From the NCBI RefSeq assembly GCF_002479495.1, contig NZ_DLNQ01000008.1, forward strand, positions 155,310 to 219,309: a DNA stretch of 64,000 nt, given 5' to 3'. Below the pieces are notes generated by a model that saw nothing but the letters and a program-made list of their open reading frames with translations, had not been told where the DNA came from and searched no databases. The first letter of the stretch is position 1; each line of letters opens with the position of its first letter. The stretch comes from Brevundimonas sp. UBA7506. Its GTDB lineage: Bacteria > Pseudomonadota > Alphaproteobacteria > Caulobacterales > Caulobacteraceae. Positions 1-8,219 of the stretch are shown in pieces. A program made the position numbers and the translations under genes.

Positions 1-390
1 GGTGACGTCGGTGATGTCCGTCAGGATTTCAGCCGAACCGCCGGGGCATTTCAGCTCTTCCTCGCGGCTCCTGGGCGTGAAGCCGGTCTCGGCGTATTGC
101 AGCTGCGGCGTGGACAGGTTGGCGACGCAGGTGGCGACGCAGTGGTTGTTGGTCATCACCAGGCCCTCGCCCGAGATGACGCCCGCCGAGCAGCCGCCGA
201 ACTTGACCGAGGACAGGCGCACCTTGTCGAGCCAGCCCTGATCGATCGAGGTGCCCAGGGTCTGGTTGGCGCGGGCGATGGGGAAGTTGTCGTAGGTCCA
301 CATGCCTTCTTCGGCCCGAGCCGAAGAAGCGACCGACGAAGCAGCGGCGAAGGCCAGGACGGCGGCCGAAGCGAAGAACATGTGACGCAT
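1..390 (-). CDS. S46 family dipeptidyl-peptidase, N-terminal part only (runs off the window)
   Basis: This is the first 130 codons of a secreted S46 serine peptidase; the rest lies left of base 1. The start at 390 is preceded by a GGAG ribosome site. The protein opens with a signal peptide ending near SSARA and then the EEGMWTYDNFP block seen at the mature N terminus of this family. The catalytic histidine is in MTNNHCVATC, where the usual NHHC reads NNHC but keeps the His next to Cys. S46 enzymes remove dipeptides from oligopeptides in the periplasm. It is a tandem paralogue of the next gene, separated by a palindromic element. Substrate preference cannot be judged from this fragment. Confidence 0.9.
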   Translation of the reverse strand, partial: MRHMFFASAAVLAFAAASSVASSARAEEGMWTYDNFPIARANQTLGTSIDQGWLDKVRLSSVKFGGCSAGVISGEGLVMTNNHCVATCVANLSTPQLQYAETGFTPRSREEELKCPGGSAEILTDITDVT

Positions 391-504
391 GGAGAACTCC
401 TGGTTCGGACCCCGGTCAGAAAAAACAGAGTCCAATTCGTCTGAATAGTCTGAAATCGGCTGGAAGGAACCTAGCAGGTCGATGCGTCAGACCGGGGCGT
501 AATT

Positions 505-672
505 CCTTCTCCCCTTGAGGGAGAAGGCGGGCGCCAAAGGCGCTCGGATGAGGGGTGTCAGCGCGAGGGTACGAAAAAGGGGGCCGGCGGCGAGCCTGAA
601 AAACAGACCGCGCCATCGACACCCCTCATCCGTCATGCTGCGCATGACACCTTCTCCCGCAGGGGGAGAAGG
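505..672. repeat. Paired intergenic palindrome, 'CCTTCTCCC' type, empty copy
   Basis: The left half is a hairpin (CCTTCTCCCCTTGAGGGAGA, continuing AGG), followed by GGATGAGGGGTGT. The right half (about 620-672) is the inverted counterpart, ACACCCCTCATCC then a second CCTTCTCCC/GGGAGAAGG hairpin. Between the halves lie roughly 65 bases without a gene. The same two halves flank a DUF559 gene near 38.1-38.6 kb, so this looks like the empty form of that element. It fills most of the gap between the two S46 genes. Its origin and role are unknown. Confidence 0.8.
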
Positions 673-684
673 GTCTTTGTAGTT

Positions 685-2778
685 TTAGCGACGCACGCCC
701 AGTTCGCGCAGCAGGCGCGGCTGATTGTAGACGTTGCGCAGGGCCTCGGTGACGGCGGCGGTCGAGACCGTCACCGTGCGGTTCAGCTCGCCATCGTAGC
801 CGAACGAGCCGCCCAGGGAGTGGATGTTGCCGTCGAAGGCGGCGCCGATCACTTCACCCTTGGCGTTGATCACCGGCGAGCCGGAGTTGCCGCCGATGAT
901 GTCGTTGGTCGAGACGAAGTCATAGACGACGTTCTTGTTGATGCGGCTCTCGGCGTCGACGAAGCGGGCGGCCGCGTTGAACGGCTCGGCGCCGGTGGCG
1001 CGCTCGTACAGACCACCCATGAAGGTGAAGGACGGCACGGTCACGCCGCGATAGGTCCAGCCCTTCACCTGACCATAGGACAGGCGCAGGCTGAAGGTCG
1101 CGTCAGGGTAGAGGTTGTCGCCGTAGACGGCGAAGCGGGCCTGGGCGACCTTTTCGGCGGCGCGGGCGGTCGGGCCGTTGACCCCGGCGTCCCACTGGGT
1201 GCGGACGGCCTGGGCGGCGTCGTCATTGGCCAGGACGAAGGCGATCATCGGGTCGCCCGAGGCGGCCAGTTGCTCCGGCGTCATCGCAAGCGCTTGAGCG
1301 CGGAAGGCCGGGTCGATCAGCTTGGTCTCGACCAGCTTGGCGGCGATGCCCTCGGGATTTTCGCGGCCCAGCATCGACTTCACATTGGCGTTGTCGACGG
1401 TCAGGTATTCGCGGGTCTTGGACAGCCAGAAGGACAGCTGGATTTCCTCGACGCCCTTGGCGATCGGCGCTTCCGAGGCCAGACGACGGCCCAGGGCGGC
1501 AATGTCGCTGTCGGCGTAGCCGGCGCGACGCTCGGCGACCGGCTTGGCGCGTTCCTTGGAGGCGCGAACGATGGCGCGCGCGTAGGAGTAGAGTGTCGAA
1601 CCGCCGCCGGCGTTCCCTTCCAGCTGACGGTAGGGCAAGTAGAGGTCGCGGGCCGTCGTCTGGACCTTTTCCAGATCCGTCCAGGGATCGCCGATGCGCT
1701 CGGCCAGAGCCGGATCGGCGGCGACGCGTTGACGCAGCTCGGTCTCCTCGGCGCGCTTCTTGCCCATGAAGGCCGGGTCGGTCAGGGCGCCCTGCTGGCC
1801 GTAATAGACCTTGAAGCTGTTCTCGAGACCGAAGATCGGATCCAGCGCGACGCGCTTCTCCTCGTCGCCCTGGGTCGAGTATTCGACCAGACGGCCGCGC
1901 AGTTCCGAACCCTGGATCAGGGTGACCGGGATCTGCTGGTCGCGCAGGCGCTCCAGCTGGCTGATGGTCAGCAGGCGCTGGGTGGTGCCGGGGTTGCCGG
2001 CGACGAAGGTGACTTCACCCTCGGCCGGAGCCTCCGGGTTCCACTTCAGATGGTTCGGGGTCGAGACCGGCTTGCCATCTTCATAGGCGCGCAGGAAGGC
2101 CGCATCGAGGGCGTAGCGCGGGAAGTTGAAGTTGTCCGGGTCGCCGCCGAAGAAGGCCGCCTGGAACTCCGGCGCGAAGGCCAGACGCACGTCCTCATAC
2201 TTGCGGAACTTGTACAGGGCGTACTTGCCGCCGCGGTAGAAGCTGATGACCTGGCAGGTCAGCTTGCGGTCGTCGCCGCAGGCTTCCTTCTGGATCTTGT
2301 CGATCTCGGCCGAGCGGGCGGCGACGAAGGCCGCGCCTTCCAGGCCGGCGCCGGCGCCGAGGACGCGCTCGGTGACGTCGGTGATGTCGGTCAGGACCTC
2401 GGCGGTCTGGCCGGGGCACTTCTTCTCTTCCTCACGCGTGGCCGGCATCCAGCCGTTCTTGACGTAGTCGTTCTGGGCCGTGGACAGGTCCTGAACGCAG
2501 GAGATGACGCAGTGGTGGTTGGTCAGGATCAGGCCTTCGCCCGAGACGAAGGAGGCCGAGCAGCCCTGCAGGCGCACGGCGGCGTTACGGACGCGGTCCA
2601 GCCACGACTGGTCGATGCGGGTGCCGTACTTGTCGTTGACCGTCTGGATCGGGAAGTTGTCGAAGGTCCACATGCCCTCGTCGGCGCGGGCCGGGGTGGC
2701 GGTCGCGCCGGTGACGGCGGCGGCTACGCCCAGGGCCGCCAGCGAGGCGGTGAAGGAAAAGGTGCGACGAAGCGACAT
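685..2778 (-). CDS. S46 family dipeptidyl-peptidase (DPP7/DPP11-like)
   Basis: A complete 697-residue secreted serine peptidase that cuts dipeptides from peptide N termini. A signal peptide covers about residues 1-32 (cleavage near PARADEG). The catalytic His is H89 in LTNHHCVISC and the nucleophile serine lies in GGNSGSPVIN near the C terminus. Just after it the segment AAFDGN has Gly at the position where, as I recall, acid-specific DPP11 has Arg, so hydrophobic P1 residues as in DPP7 are more likely (inference). Length fits the family (about 700). It follows the paralogue at 1-390 in reverse order on the same strand; the gap holds a palindromic element. Confidence 0.93.
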   Translation of the reverse strand: MSLRRTFSFTASLAALGVAAAVTGATATPARADEGMWTFDNFPIQTVNDKYGTRIDQSWLDRVRNAAVRLQGCSASFVSGEGLILTNHHCVISCVQDLSTAQNDYVKNGWMPATREEEKKCPGQTAEVLTDITDVTERVLGAGAGLEGAAFVAARSAEIDKIQKEACGDDRKLTCQVISFYRGGKYALYKFRKYEDVRLAFAPEFQAAFFGGDPDNFNFPRYALDAAFLRAYEDGKPVSTPNHLKWNPEAPAEGEVTFVAGNPGTTQRLLTISQLERLRDQQIPVTLIQGSELRGRLVEYSTQGDEEKRVALDPIFGLENSFKVYYGQQGALTDPAFMGKKRAEETELRQRVAADPALAERIGDPWTDLEKVQTTARDLYLPYRQLEGNAGGGSTLYSYARAIVRASKERAKPVAERRAGYADSDIAALGRRLASEAPIAKGVEEIQLSFWLSKTREYLTVDNANVKSMLGRENPEGIAAKLVETKLIDPAFRAQALAMTPEQLAASGDPMIAFVLANDDAAQAVRTQWDAGVNGPTARAAEKVAQARFAVYGDNLYPDATFSLRLSYGQVKGWTYRGVTVPSFTFMGGLYERATGAEPFNAAARFVDAESRINKNVVYDFVSTNDIIGGNSGSPVINAKGEVIGAAFDGNIHSLGGSFGYDGELNRTVTVSTAAVTEALRNVYNQPRLLRELGVRR

Positions 2779-2971
2779 TCAGGCTCTCCCGAGCGCAAGG
2801 CCCGGCGCCTCGCGTCTGTTATTGTGTAACTAGCGCCGTCCGTGGACGGGCCTCAAGCCCCCATAGTCCCGCCGCGCGTCGGGGGGAAGCCGAAGCCTTA
2901 CCCCGATTTAACTTGGCCCCGGCCCGGCGCCCCGTCAGATAACACTGCAAGTCAGGGGTTTGAGACGCGTC

Positions 2972-4144
2972 ATGTCACTCGCGCTATCCACGCTGCTCTT
3001 TGAGTGGCGACGTTATATGGCCGCCGTCATGGCGCTGGCCCTTTCGGGTCTGCTCGTGCTGGCCATGACCGGTGTCTTCATCGGCATCGGCAAGGGCTTC
3101 ACCGCCCAGATCGAGCGCTCGAGCGCCGACATCATGATCCTGCAGCCCGGGGCGAAGAGCCTGATCAACGGGCCGTCAGGCGTGCCGCGCCGCTTCATCC
3201 CGCTGGCCTACAACCACCCGGCCGTGGTCGAGGTGCAGCCCCTGGACGGCGCCGGCGGCAGCTTCCAGTCGGTCAAGAACGTCGACCCGACCATGTCCCA
3301 GGCCGACCGCGCCAAGCAGGGCGCGCCGCGTCAGAAGTTCGTCCAGTCCAGCATCATCGACACGACGCCGGGCTCGGTCACCATTCCGACCGACTATTCC
3401 CAGGAACTGGTCGACGCCCTGCGTCAGCCCTACACCGTGGCCATCGACGAGACGGCCCTGACCACCCTGGGCGTCAAGCTGGGCGACAAGGCCCTGTACA
3501 ATGGTCAGACCGTCACCGTCGTCGGCGTGACGCGCGGCTATCCCAACATGATGCAGCCCGGCGTGGTCATGTCGCGCGACACCCTGCGGATGCTGGGTCA
3601 GGCCGACACCGGCCCGCGCGTCGGCCCGCTGATGATCAAGATCAAGGACCCCGCCCAGGCCCCGGCCGTCGTCGCCGAACTGAACAAGATGGGCAACGGC
3701 CAGTGGAAGGCCTGGACCCGTCAGGAACTGGCCGACGCCAACGCCGGCGCCATGTTCGAGGAAGGCATTCTGGTCATCATCATCGGCGGTTGCGTGGTGC
3801 TGGGCATCATCATCGGCGTCGCCATCACCTGGCAGACCCTGCGCGGAGCCATCATGGCCAACATCAAGGAGTTCGCCTCGCTGCGCGCCCTGGGCGTCGG
3901 CATGGGAAGCCTGCGCCGCATCGTCATGGAGCTGAGCTTCTGGGTCGGCTGCGTCGGCGTCGCCGCCGCCATCGGCCTGACCTGGCTGCTGTCGCTGTTC
4001 GCCATGTCCAAGGCGGTCATCATCGCCCTGCCCCTGCCGCTGCTGATCGTGGTGGGCGGCGGTCTGATCGCCATCTCCATGCTCTCGGGCTTCCTCTCGA
4101 TGGGCATCCTGAAGAAGAGCCAACCTGCGGACCTGCTGCGATGA
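2972..4144 (+). CDS. ABC exporter permease, FtsX/DevC-like
   Basis: Inner-membrane permease of a MacB/DevC-type ABC exporter, about 390 residues. One N-terminal membrane segment (near residues 20-40) is followed by a periplasmic MacB-type core domain and then an FtsX domain with three membrane segments, including GILVIIIGGCVVLGIIIGV and two close to the C terminus. The ATG at 2972 is chosen, with AGGGG about 14 bases upstream; an in-frame TTG at 2960 sits almost on that motif and would add four residues. The stop overlaps the ATPase start as ATGA. The order permease-ATPase-HlyD resembles DevBCA-type systems that export lipids or other envelope components; the substrate cannot be inferred. Confidence 0.85.
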   Translation: MSLALSTLLFEWRRYMAAVMALALSGLLVLAMTGVFIGIGKGFTAQIERSSADIMILQPGAKSLINGPSGVPRRFIPLAYNHPAVVEVQPLDGAGGSFQSVKNVDPTMSQADRAKQGAPRQKFVQSSIIDTTPGSVTIPTDYSQELVDALRQPYTVAIDETALTTLGVKLGDKALYNGQTVTVVGVTRGYPNMMQPGVVMSRDTLRMLGQADTGPRVGPLMIKIKDPAQAPAVVAELNKMGNGQWKAWTRQELADANAGAMFEEGILVIIIGGCVVLGIIIGVAITWQTLRGAIMANIKEFASLRALGVGMGSLRRIVMELSFWVGCVGVAAAIGLTWLLSLFAMSKAVIIALPLPLLIVVGGGLIAISMLSGFLSMGILKKSQPADLLR

Positions 4145-4896
4145 ACATGCATACGAAAGTTCAAGGCAAGCATGGCGAGTTCGCCATCGAGGCCAAGGGT
4201 CTGATCAAGCGCTTCAAGTCCGGCAAGAACTATGTCGAGGTCTTGAAGGGCGTGAACTTCGACGCCCGCCACGGCGACCTGACCATGGTCATGGGGCCCT
4301 CCGGTTCGGGCAAGTCGACCCTGATCGCCGCCCTGTCCGGCCTGCTGCGTCCCGAAGAAGGCCGAGTGGACGCCCTGGACGTGGACGACATGTGGAAGCT
4401 GTCGTCGGGCCGACTGGACAAGTTCCGCCTGGATCACTGCGGCTTCATCTTTCAGGGCTTCAACCTGTTCCCGTCGCTCAGCGCCCTGCAACAGGTGACG
4501 ACGGTGCTGAAGTTCCAGGGGCTGACCCCGGACCAGGCCCGCAAGCGCGCCACGCTCGCCCTGGAAGAAGTCGGTCTGGGCCATCGCCTGCATCAACGCC
4601 CGGCCGCCCTGTCCGGCGGCGAGAAGCAGCGCGTCGCCATCGCCCGCGCCCTGGCCAAGGACCCGCAGATCCTGTTCGCGGACGAACCGACCTCGGCTCT
4701 GGACGGCGAGAACGGTCAGGTGGTGATCAAGCTGCTGCGCCGGGCCGCCACCGAACACGGCGCGGCGGTCATCTGCGTAACCCACGACCCGCGCCTGGAA
4801 GCCTGGGCCGACCGGGTCATCCACATCGAAGACGGCGTGATCATCGACGACCAGCGCCGCATTCCCAATCCCGACGCCGTTCTGGCCTCGCACTAG
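4141..4896 (+). CDS. ABC exporter ATP-binding protein (MacB/LolD/DevA-like)
   Basis: A 251-residue ATPase that powers the permease encoded just upstream. Walker A is GPSGSGKST, the Q-loop lies in [10 protein letters not shown], the signature is [15 protein letters not shown], and Walker B is [12 protein letters not shown], followed by the switch His in [18 protein letters not shown] is typical of the LolD/MacB group, which drives periplasmic conformational change rather than uptake. The ATG overlaps the permease stop (ATGA), implying translational coupling. A longer in-frame reading upstream runs through the permease gene in another frame and is not real. Confidence 0.93.
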   Translation: MNMHTKVQGKHGEFAIEAKGLIKRFKSGKNYVEVLKGVNFDARHGDLTMVMGPSGSGKSTLIAALSGLLRPEEGRVDALDVDDMWKLSSGRLDKFRLDHCGFIFQGFNLFPSLSALQQVTTVLKFQGLTPDQARKRATLALEEVGLGHRLHQRPAALSGGEKQRVAIARALAKDPQILFADEPTSALDGENGQVVIKLLRRAATEHGAAVICVTHDPRLEAWADRVIHIEDGVIIDDQRRIPNPDAVLASH

Positions 4897-4920
4897 ACAC
4901 CGATCCTCAAGGACACCTCC

Positions 4921-5937
4921 ATGCCCGCTTTCCTGAAAAACAAATGGCTCTGGATCGGCCTCGTCGCCCTGATCGTGCTGATCATCGGCTTCGGCATGTT
5001 CCAGAAGGCCCAGGCCGCCAAGAAGGCCGAAGCCGCGGCCGCCGCCGAGAAGAAGGTCGAGAGCCCCTATGCGGCCATCGCCAACGGCAAGGTCGACATC
5101 GAAGGCGGCATCATCCAGATCGCGGCCCGTCGCGGCGGCGTCGTGCGTGAAGTCCTGGTCCAGGAAGGCGACCGCGTCACCGCCGGTCAGATCCTGGCGC
5201 GTCAGGAAGACGACGAACCGCGCCTGGCCCTGCAAACCGCCGCCGCCAACCTGTCCGAGGCCGAAAGCCAGTTGCGTCTGATCAACGTCGACATCGCCAC
5301 CGCCCAGCGCGAATACGACCGCCTGGCGCGGCTGAAGGACAGCAACTTCGTCGCCGCCCAGAAGCTGGATCAGGCCCGCGACGCCATCGCCCAGGCCCAG
5401 GCCCGTCTCGGCTCGGCCCAGTCGGCGGTCCAGACCGCCCGCGCCCGCCGCGACCAGGCCGCCTATGACGTCGAGCTGACCGTCATCCGCTCGCCCGCTG
5501 AGGGCCGCATCGTGCGCCGTTACGCCAACCCCGGCGCCGGCGCCTCGACCCTGAACGTGTCGAACATGTTCGACCTGGAACCCGACGCCCCGCGCATCGC
5601 CCGCGCCGAAATCGTCGAGGCCGACATTCCGAACATCACCGCCGATCAGGCTGTCGAGATCACCCCGGAAGGCGACCCCTCGAAGGTCTATGTCGGCAAG
5701 GTCCTGCGCCGCGCCGCCGTCTTCGGCGCCCGCAAACTGGCCTCGGACGATCCCTCGCAGCGTTCGGACGAGCGCGTCGTCGAGGTGGTCGTGGCCGTCA
5801 ACGACGCCCCCCTGCTGATCGGCCAGCGCGTCCTGGTCAAGTTCATGAAGCCGGGTGAAACCGCCGGGGCCAAACGCGACACCAGCGTCGCCGGCGTCCC
5901 CGCCAACCGCTCGATGCAGACGCCCGCCCGCCGCTGA
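4921..5937 (+). CDS. HlyD-family periplasmic adaptor subunit
   Basis: Membrane fusion protein of 338 residues. One N-terminal membrane anchor (KNKWLWIGLVALIVLIIGFG), then a half-lipoyl motif (GGVVREVLVQEGDRVTAGQIL), then a heptad-rich coiled-coil hairpin (about residues 100-175, rich in Ala/Gln/Arg) and a beta-barrel segment with SPAEGRIVRRYANPG. Adaptors of this kind link an inner-membrane ABC pump to an outer-membrane TolC-like channel. No TolC-like gene is nearby, so a shared channel would be needed. It is the third gene of the exporter operon, 24 bases after the ATPase, and is followed by a strong terminator. Confidence 0.92.
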   Translation: MPAFLKNKWLWIGLVALIVLIIGFGMFQKAQAAKKAEAAAAAEKKVESPYAAIANGKVDIEGGIIQIAARRGGVVREVLVQEGDRVTAGQILARQEDDEPRLALQTAAANLSEAESQLRLINVDIATAQREYDRLARLKDSNFVAAQKLDQARDAIAQAQARLGSAQSAVQTARARRDQAAYDVELTVIRSPAEGRIVRRYANPGAGASTLNVSNMFDLEPDAPRIARAEIVEADIPNITADQAVEITPEGDPSKVYVGKVLRRAAVFGARKLASDDPSQRSDERVVEVVVAVNDAPLLIGQRVLVKFMKPGETAGAKRDTSVAGVPANRSMQTPARR

Positions 5938-5956
5938 GGCTGACGGCTAGAGACGG

Positions 5957-5986
5957 AAAAGGGGCCTCGCGAGGGGCCCCTTTTTT
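5957..5986 (+). terminator. Rho-independent terminator after the ABC exporter operon
   Basis: AAAAGGGGCC pairs with GGCCCCTTTTTT around an 8-base loop that itself contains TCGCGA, followed by six T. It begins 20 bases after the adaptor stop codon and also has an A run on the left, so it could work in both directions. Confidence 0.9.
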
Positions 5987-6009
5987 GTTGGCTGCAGCTC
6001 TCTCTCCCG

Positions 6010-6119
6010 CTCATCCCCGCGGAAGCGGGGACCCAGTGAGAGTTTCAACAGCCCCGTGGGTTACCCAAGCCCTCGCGCTTGCGGCCAAAGGACTGGGTCC
6101 CCGCTTCCGCGGGGATGAG
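6010..6119. repeat. Paired intergenic palindrome, 'CTCATCCCCGCGG' type, copy 1
   Basis: The left arm CTCATCCCCGCGGAAGCGGG (continuing GACCCAG) and the right arm CTGGGTCCCCGCTTCCGCGG (continuing GGATGAG) are exact inverted copies, 27 bases each, around a spacer of about 56 bases. Each arm is also a hairpin of its own (CCCCGC/GCGGGG). Two further copies of this type lie at 29897-30018 and 32191-32315 with different spacers. Confidence 0.9.
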
Positions 6120-6133
6120 CGGAGCTTGAAGGA

Positions 6134-6931
6134 TCAGCCCCCCGTAAATTCCCCCGGCCGCTTCTCCAGCACCGCCGTCACGCCCTCGATGTGGTCCTCG
6201 GTCAGATGGGCCAAGGCCTGCATGGCGGCGGACAGTTCGAGCATCTGATCAAAATTCATGTCGCGGCCCTGACGCAGCAGGCTCTTGGCCATGCGCAGGG
6301 CTTGGGGCGGTTGAGCCGCGATCTGGGCGGCGGTGGCCATGGCCTCGTCCATCAGGGTCTCATGCGGGACCACGCGGTTGACCAGACCCCATTCAGCCGC
6401 CGTCTCGGCGTCGATGGCGCGGGCGGTGAACAGCATCTCGGCGGCGCGGACATAGCCCACGTTGCGCGGCAGCAGCCAGGATCCGCCGTCGCCCGGAATG
6501 ATGCCCAGCTTCATGAAGGGCACGCCGAAGCTGGCGCGGTCCGAGGCGATACGGATGTCGCCCAGGCCGGCGATATCGCAGCCCAGCCCCATGGCCGGAC
6601 CATTGACGGCGGCGATCAGCGGAACCTCGAGCCCGTAGAGCGAGCGGACGATGCGGTGGACGACGCGGCGATAGCGCTCGCGGATGGCGGCGCCCGAACC
6701 CTCGAACAGGTCGCGGCGGTCCTTCATGGCCTTGAGGTCGCCGCCCGCCGAGAATGCGCGCCCCGCCCCCGTCATGACCACGCAGCGGATCGACGGGTCG
6801 GCGTTGACCGTCTCGCAGGCCGTCGCGAAGGCCTCGCCGTCTTCCAGATCCGGCAGGGCGTTCAACCGGTCGGGCCGGGTCAGGGTCCAGACCATGACCG
6901 CGCCTTTGCGCTCCTCGACGATCAGACCCAT
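6134..6931 (-). CDS. Enoyl-CoA hydratase/isomerase family protein
   Basis: A 265-residue crotonase-fold protein, probably hydrating 2-enoyl-CoA in fatty acid or amino acid breakdown. The oxyanion-hole segments are GAGRAFSAGGDLKAMKD and NGPAMGLGCDIAGLGDIR. The first catalytic Glu of enoyl-CoA hydratase (usually in the second block) is not evident at its usual place, whereas a PGDGGSWLLPR block is present, so the exact reaction is uncertain. The start at 6931 has GGGAGC upstream; an in-frame start at 6982 would add 17 poorly conserved residues. It stands alone between a palindromic element and a terminator. Confidence 0.85.
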   Translation of the reverse strand: MGLIVEERKGAVMVWTLTRPDRLNALPDLEDGEAFATACETVNADPSIRCVVMTGAGRAFSAGGDLKAMKDRRDLFEGSGAAIRERYRRVVHRIVRSLYGLEVPLIAAVNGPAMGLGCDIAGLGDIRIASDRASFGVPFMKLGIIPGDGGSWLLPRNVGYVRAAEMLFTARAIDAETAAEWGLVNRVVPHETLMDEAMATAAQIAAQPPQALRMAKSLLRQGRDMNFDQMLELSAAMQALAHLTEDHIEGVTAVLEKRPGEFTGG

Positions 6932-7000
6932 GGCGATGCTCCCTTTGATGCTGCCGCCGGTTTCAGCGGGGCGACGCGCCAAGGCAAGAGCGGAATTGAA

Positions 7001-7026
7001 AAACCCCGGTCGTTCTGACCGGGGCT
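7001..7026 (-). terminator. Rho-independent terminator after the 52-residue gene
   Basis: On the minus strand CCCCGGTC (7017-7024 side) pairs with GACCGGGG (7004-7011 side) in a perfect 8-bp stem with a 5-base loop, followed by a T run. It lies about 30 bases after the small gene's stop. Confidence 0.88.
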
Positions 7027-7052
7027 TGCGGTTGGATCGTTCGGTCTCGCGA

Positions 7053-7211
7053 CTACGCGCGCGGCCGTTTGATCGTTATGGGCACGAAGTTGGAAGGATG
7101 ACTGACCACGCGGTTGTTCGCGTTGTTCATCTGCTTCGTGTTCACCAGCATCCCGCCCCAGAGGGCGAAGGACATCATGGCGTGCTGGAGGTTGCGCTCC
7201 TTGTCGTTCAT
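7053..7211 (-). CDS. Uncharacterised small protein, 52 residues
   Basis: A short gene not recognised as any known family. The start ATG at 7211 is preceded by AAAGGAG at good spacing, and the stop TAG is at 7053-7055. The protein begins MNDKERNLQHAMMSFALW, has a short hydrophobic stretch (residues about 12-23), then an Asn-rich part with NNANN, and ends in a basic tail, TIKRPRA. It is not clearly a membrane protein. A promoter-like pair upstream (7301-7329) and a terminator downstream make a complete single-gene unit. Codon choice looks less G/C-rich than the neighbours, with several AAC, ATG and AAG codons. Confidence 0.75.
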   Translation of the reverse strand: MNDKERNLQHAMMSFALWGGMLVNTKQMNNANNRVVSHPSNFVPITIKRPRA

Positions 7212-7300
7212 TTTTGGCGTCTCCTTTCGCTGAACGATGAAAGAAGACGCGTCGTGCTTTTCGGGAATCTCACCGTCATAGTCGTTTCGCGTCAGCAGCC

Positions 7301-7329
7301 TAGATAGCTCCGCTTGGTTAAAAAGTCAA
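7301..7329 (-). promoter_or_regulatory. Sigma70-type promoter for the 52-residue gene
   Basis: On the minus strand TTGACT (plus 7324-7329), a 17-base spacer and TATCTA (plus 7301-7306) form a near-consensus promoter. Transcription would start near 7294, leaving a leader of about 80 bases before the ATG at 7211. The prediction is from sequence only. Confidence 0.6.
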
Positions 7330-7377
7330 GATTTTGGTCCGAAGTCGGACTTATTGTAGTTTGAACGTCACAAAATC

Positions 7378-7605
7378 ATGAGCCAGCAAGCCGCCCCCTC
7401 TCCTGCCCGGCCGCCGCGTGCGATCGCTACGCCCTGCGTCATGGTCTGCACCGTGGACGGGGCGTCGGGTCTGTGCCTGGGCTGCTTTCGCACCCTGCCC
7501 GAAATCGCGACCTGGAGCCGGATGAGCGACGGGGAACGGACGAAGATCATGGATGAGCTGGAGGGGCGCAAAAGCTTGATCGATCCGGCTCTGCTGGGCG
7601 CGTAG
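7378..7605 (+). CDS. DUF1289 domain-containing protein
   Basis: A 75-residue cytoplasmic protein. The DUF1289 pattern is clear: CVMVCTVDGASGLCLGC supplies four cysteines (CxxxC then CxGC), followed by RTLPEIATWSRMSDGER. The cysteines could bind a metal, but the role of the family is unknown. It is divergent from the 52-residue gene and followed by a short perfect palindrome. Confidence 0.9.
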   Translation: MSQQAAPSPARPPRAIATPCVMVCTVDGASGLCLGCFRTLPEIATWSRMSDGERTKIMDELEGRKSLIDPALLGA

Positions 7606-7613
7606 CCGCGCGA

Positions 7614-7646
7614 TCAATCCTCCCCCGCTGCGCAGGGGAGGATTGA
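7614..7646. repeat. Short palindrome, 12-bp arms, after the DUF1289 gene
   Basis: TCAATCCTCCCC is mirrored by GGGGAGGATTGA across a 9-base spacer. It matches the arms of the longer elements in the his cluster (26006-26163 and 27618-27756) and looks like a single half. No T run follows, so it is not a classical terminator. Confidence 0.8.
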
Positions 7647-7733
7647 AGCGGAGCGTAACGCGGTTCCACCATAAACCTTTCGTTCGCCGTATCGCTTCAC
7701 CGCCTGCCAAGACCCTTGCGGCACACTAGGGTC

Positions 7734-8216
7734 ATGATCCGCATCGACCCGCGCTCTGCCGTCGTCTTCGCCGCCGCCCTGGCCACCTCCCTGGCCTGCG
7801 CGGGCGCCCTGCGCTGGATGGACGGCGCGGGCGAGGCCCAGGCGGCGATTGCAGCGCCTTCGGTCGCGCGCTCGGCCGACGGTCACTACTGGGCCGAGGC
7901 CATGGTCGACGGCCGCCCCATGCGGATGCTGGTCGACACCGGCGCCAGCGTCGTGACCCTGAGCCGCGCCGACGCGGAAAAGGCCGGCGTCAGCGTCGTC
8001 GCCGGGGACTTCACCCGCACCCTGAACACCGCATCCGGTCCCGTGAAGGCCGCGCCAGTCGTCCTGCCCTCGCTGGCGGTGGCGGGGGTGCGTCTGACTT
8101 CGGTCGAGGCCCTGGTGGTCGATGGCGACATGCCCGCGTCCCTGCTGGGCATGAGCTATCTGGGCCGGCTGTCCGGCTTCGAGGCCCGGCCCGAAGGCCT
8201 GACCTTCAAGGGCTAG
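7734..8216 (+). CDS. Retropepsin-like aspartic protease (TIGR02281 type)
   Basis: A 160-residue protein with an N-terminal membrane segment (about residues 9-25) and a periplasmic aspartic protease domain. The active-site motif MLVDTGASVVTLS is the DTGA triad typical of clan AA single-domain proteases, which work as dimers. A second conserved block LLGMSYLGRL lies near the C terminus. The ATG at 7734 is preferred over an in-frame TTG at 7716. Bacterial members of this group are known across alphaproteobacteria, but their substrates are not. It converges with ldcA. Confidence 0.9.
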   Translation: MIRIDPRSAVVFAAALATSLACAGALRWMDGAGEAQAAIAAPSVARSADGHYWAEAMVDGRPMRMLVDTGASVVTLSRADAEKAGVSVVAGDFTRTLNTASGPVKAAPVVLPSLAVAGVRLTSVEALVVDGDMPASLLGMSYLGRLSGFEARPEGLTFKG

Positions 8217-8219
8217 TCC

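Noticed and set aside
820..2829. Long open frame (669 codons) on the strand opposite the S46 peptidase
   Set aside because: It mirrors the real gene, lacks recognisable motifs and a ribosome site, and is explained by the high GC codon bias that leaves few stops on the other strand.
3004..4140. Upstream extension of the ABC ATPase frame
   Set aside because: Arg/His-rich mirror sequence inside the permease gene; the true start is the ATGA overlap at 4141.
7614..7646. Terminator for the DUF1289 gene
   Set aside because: Perfect stem but no T run, and it equals the arms of the GATCCTCCCC element family.
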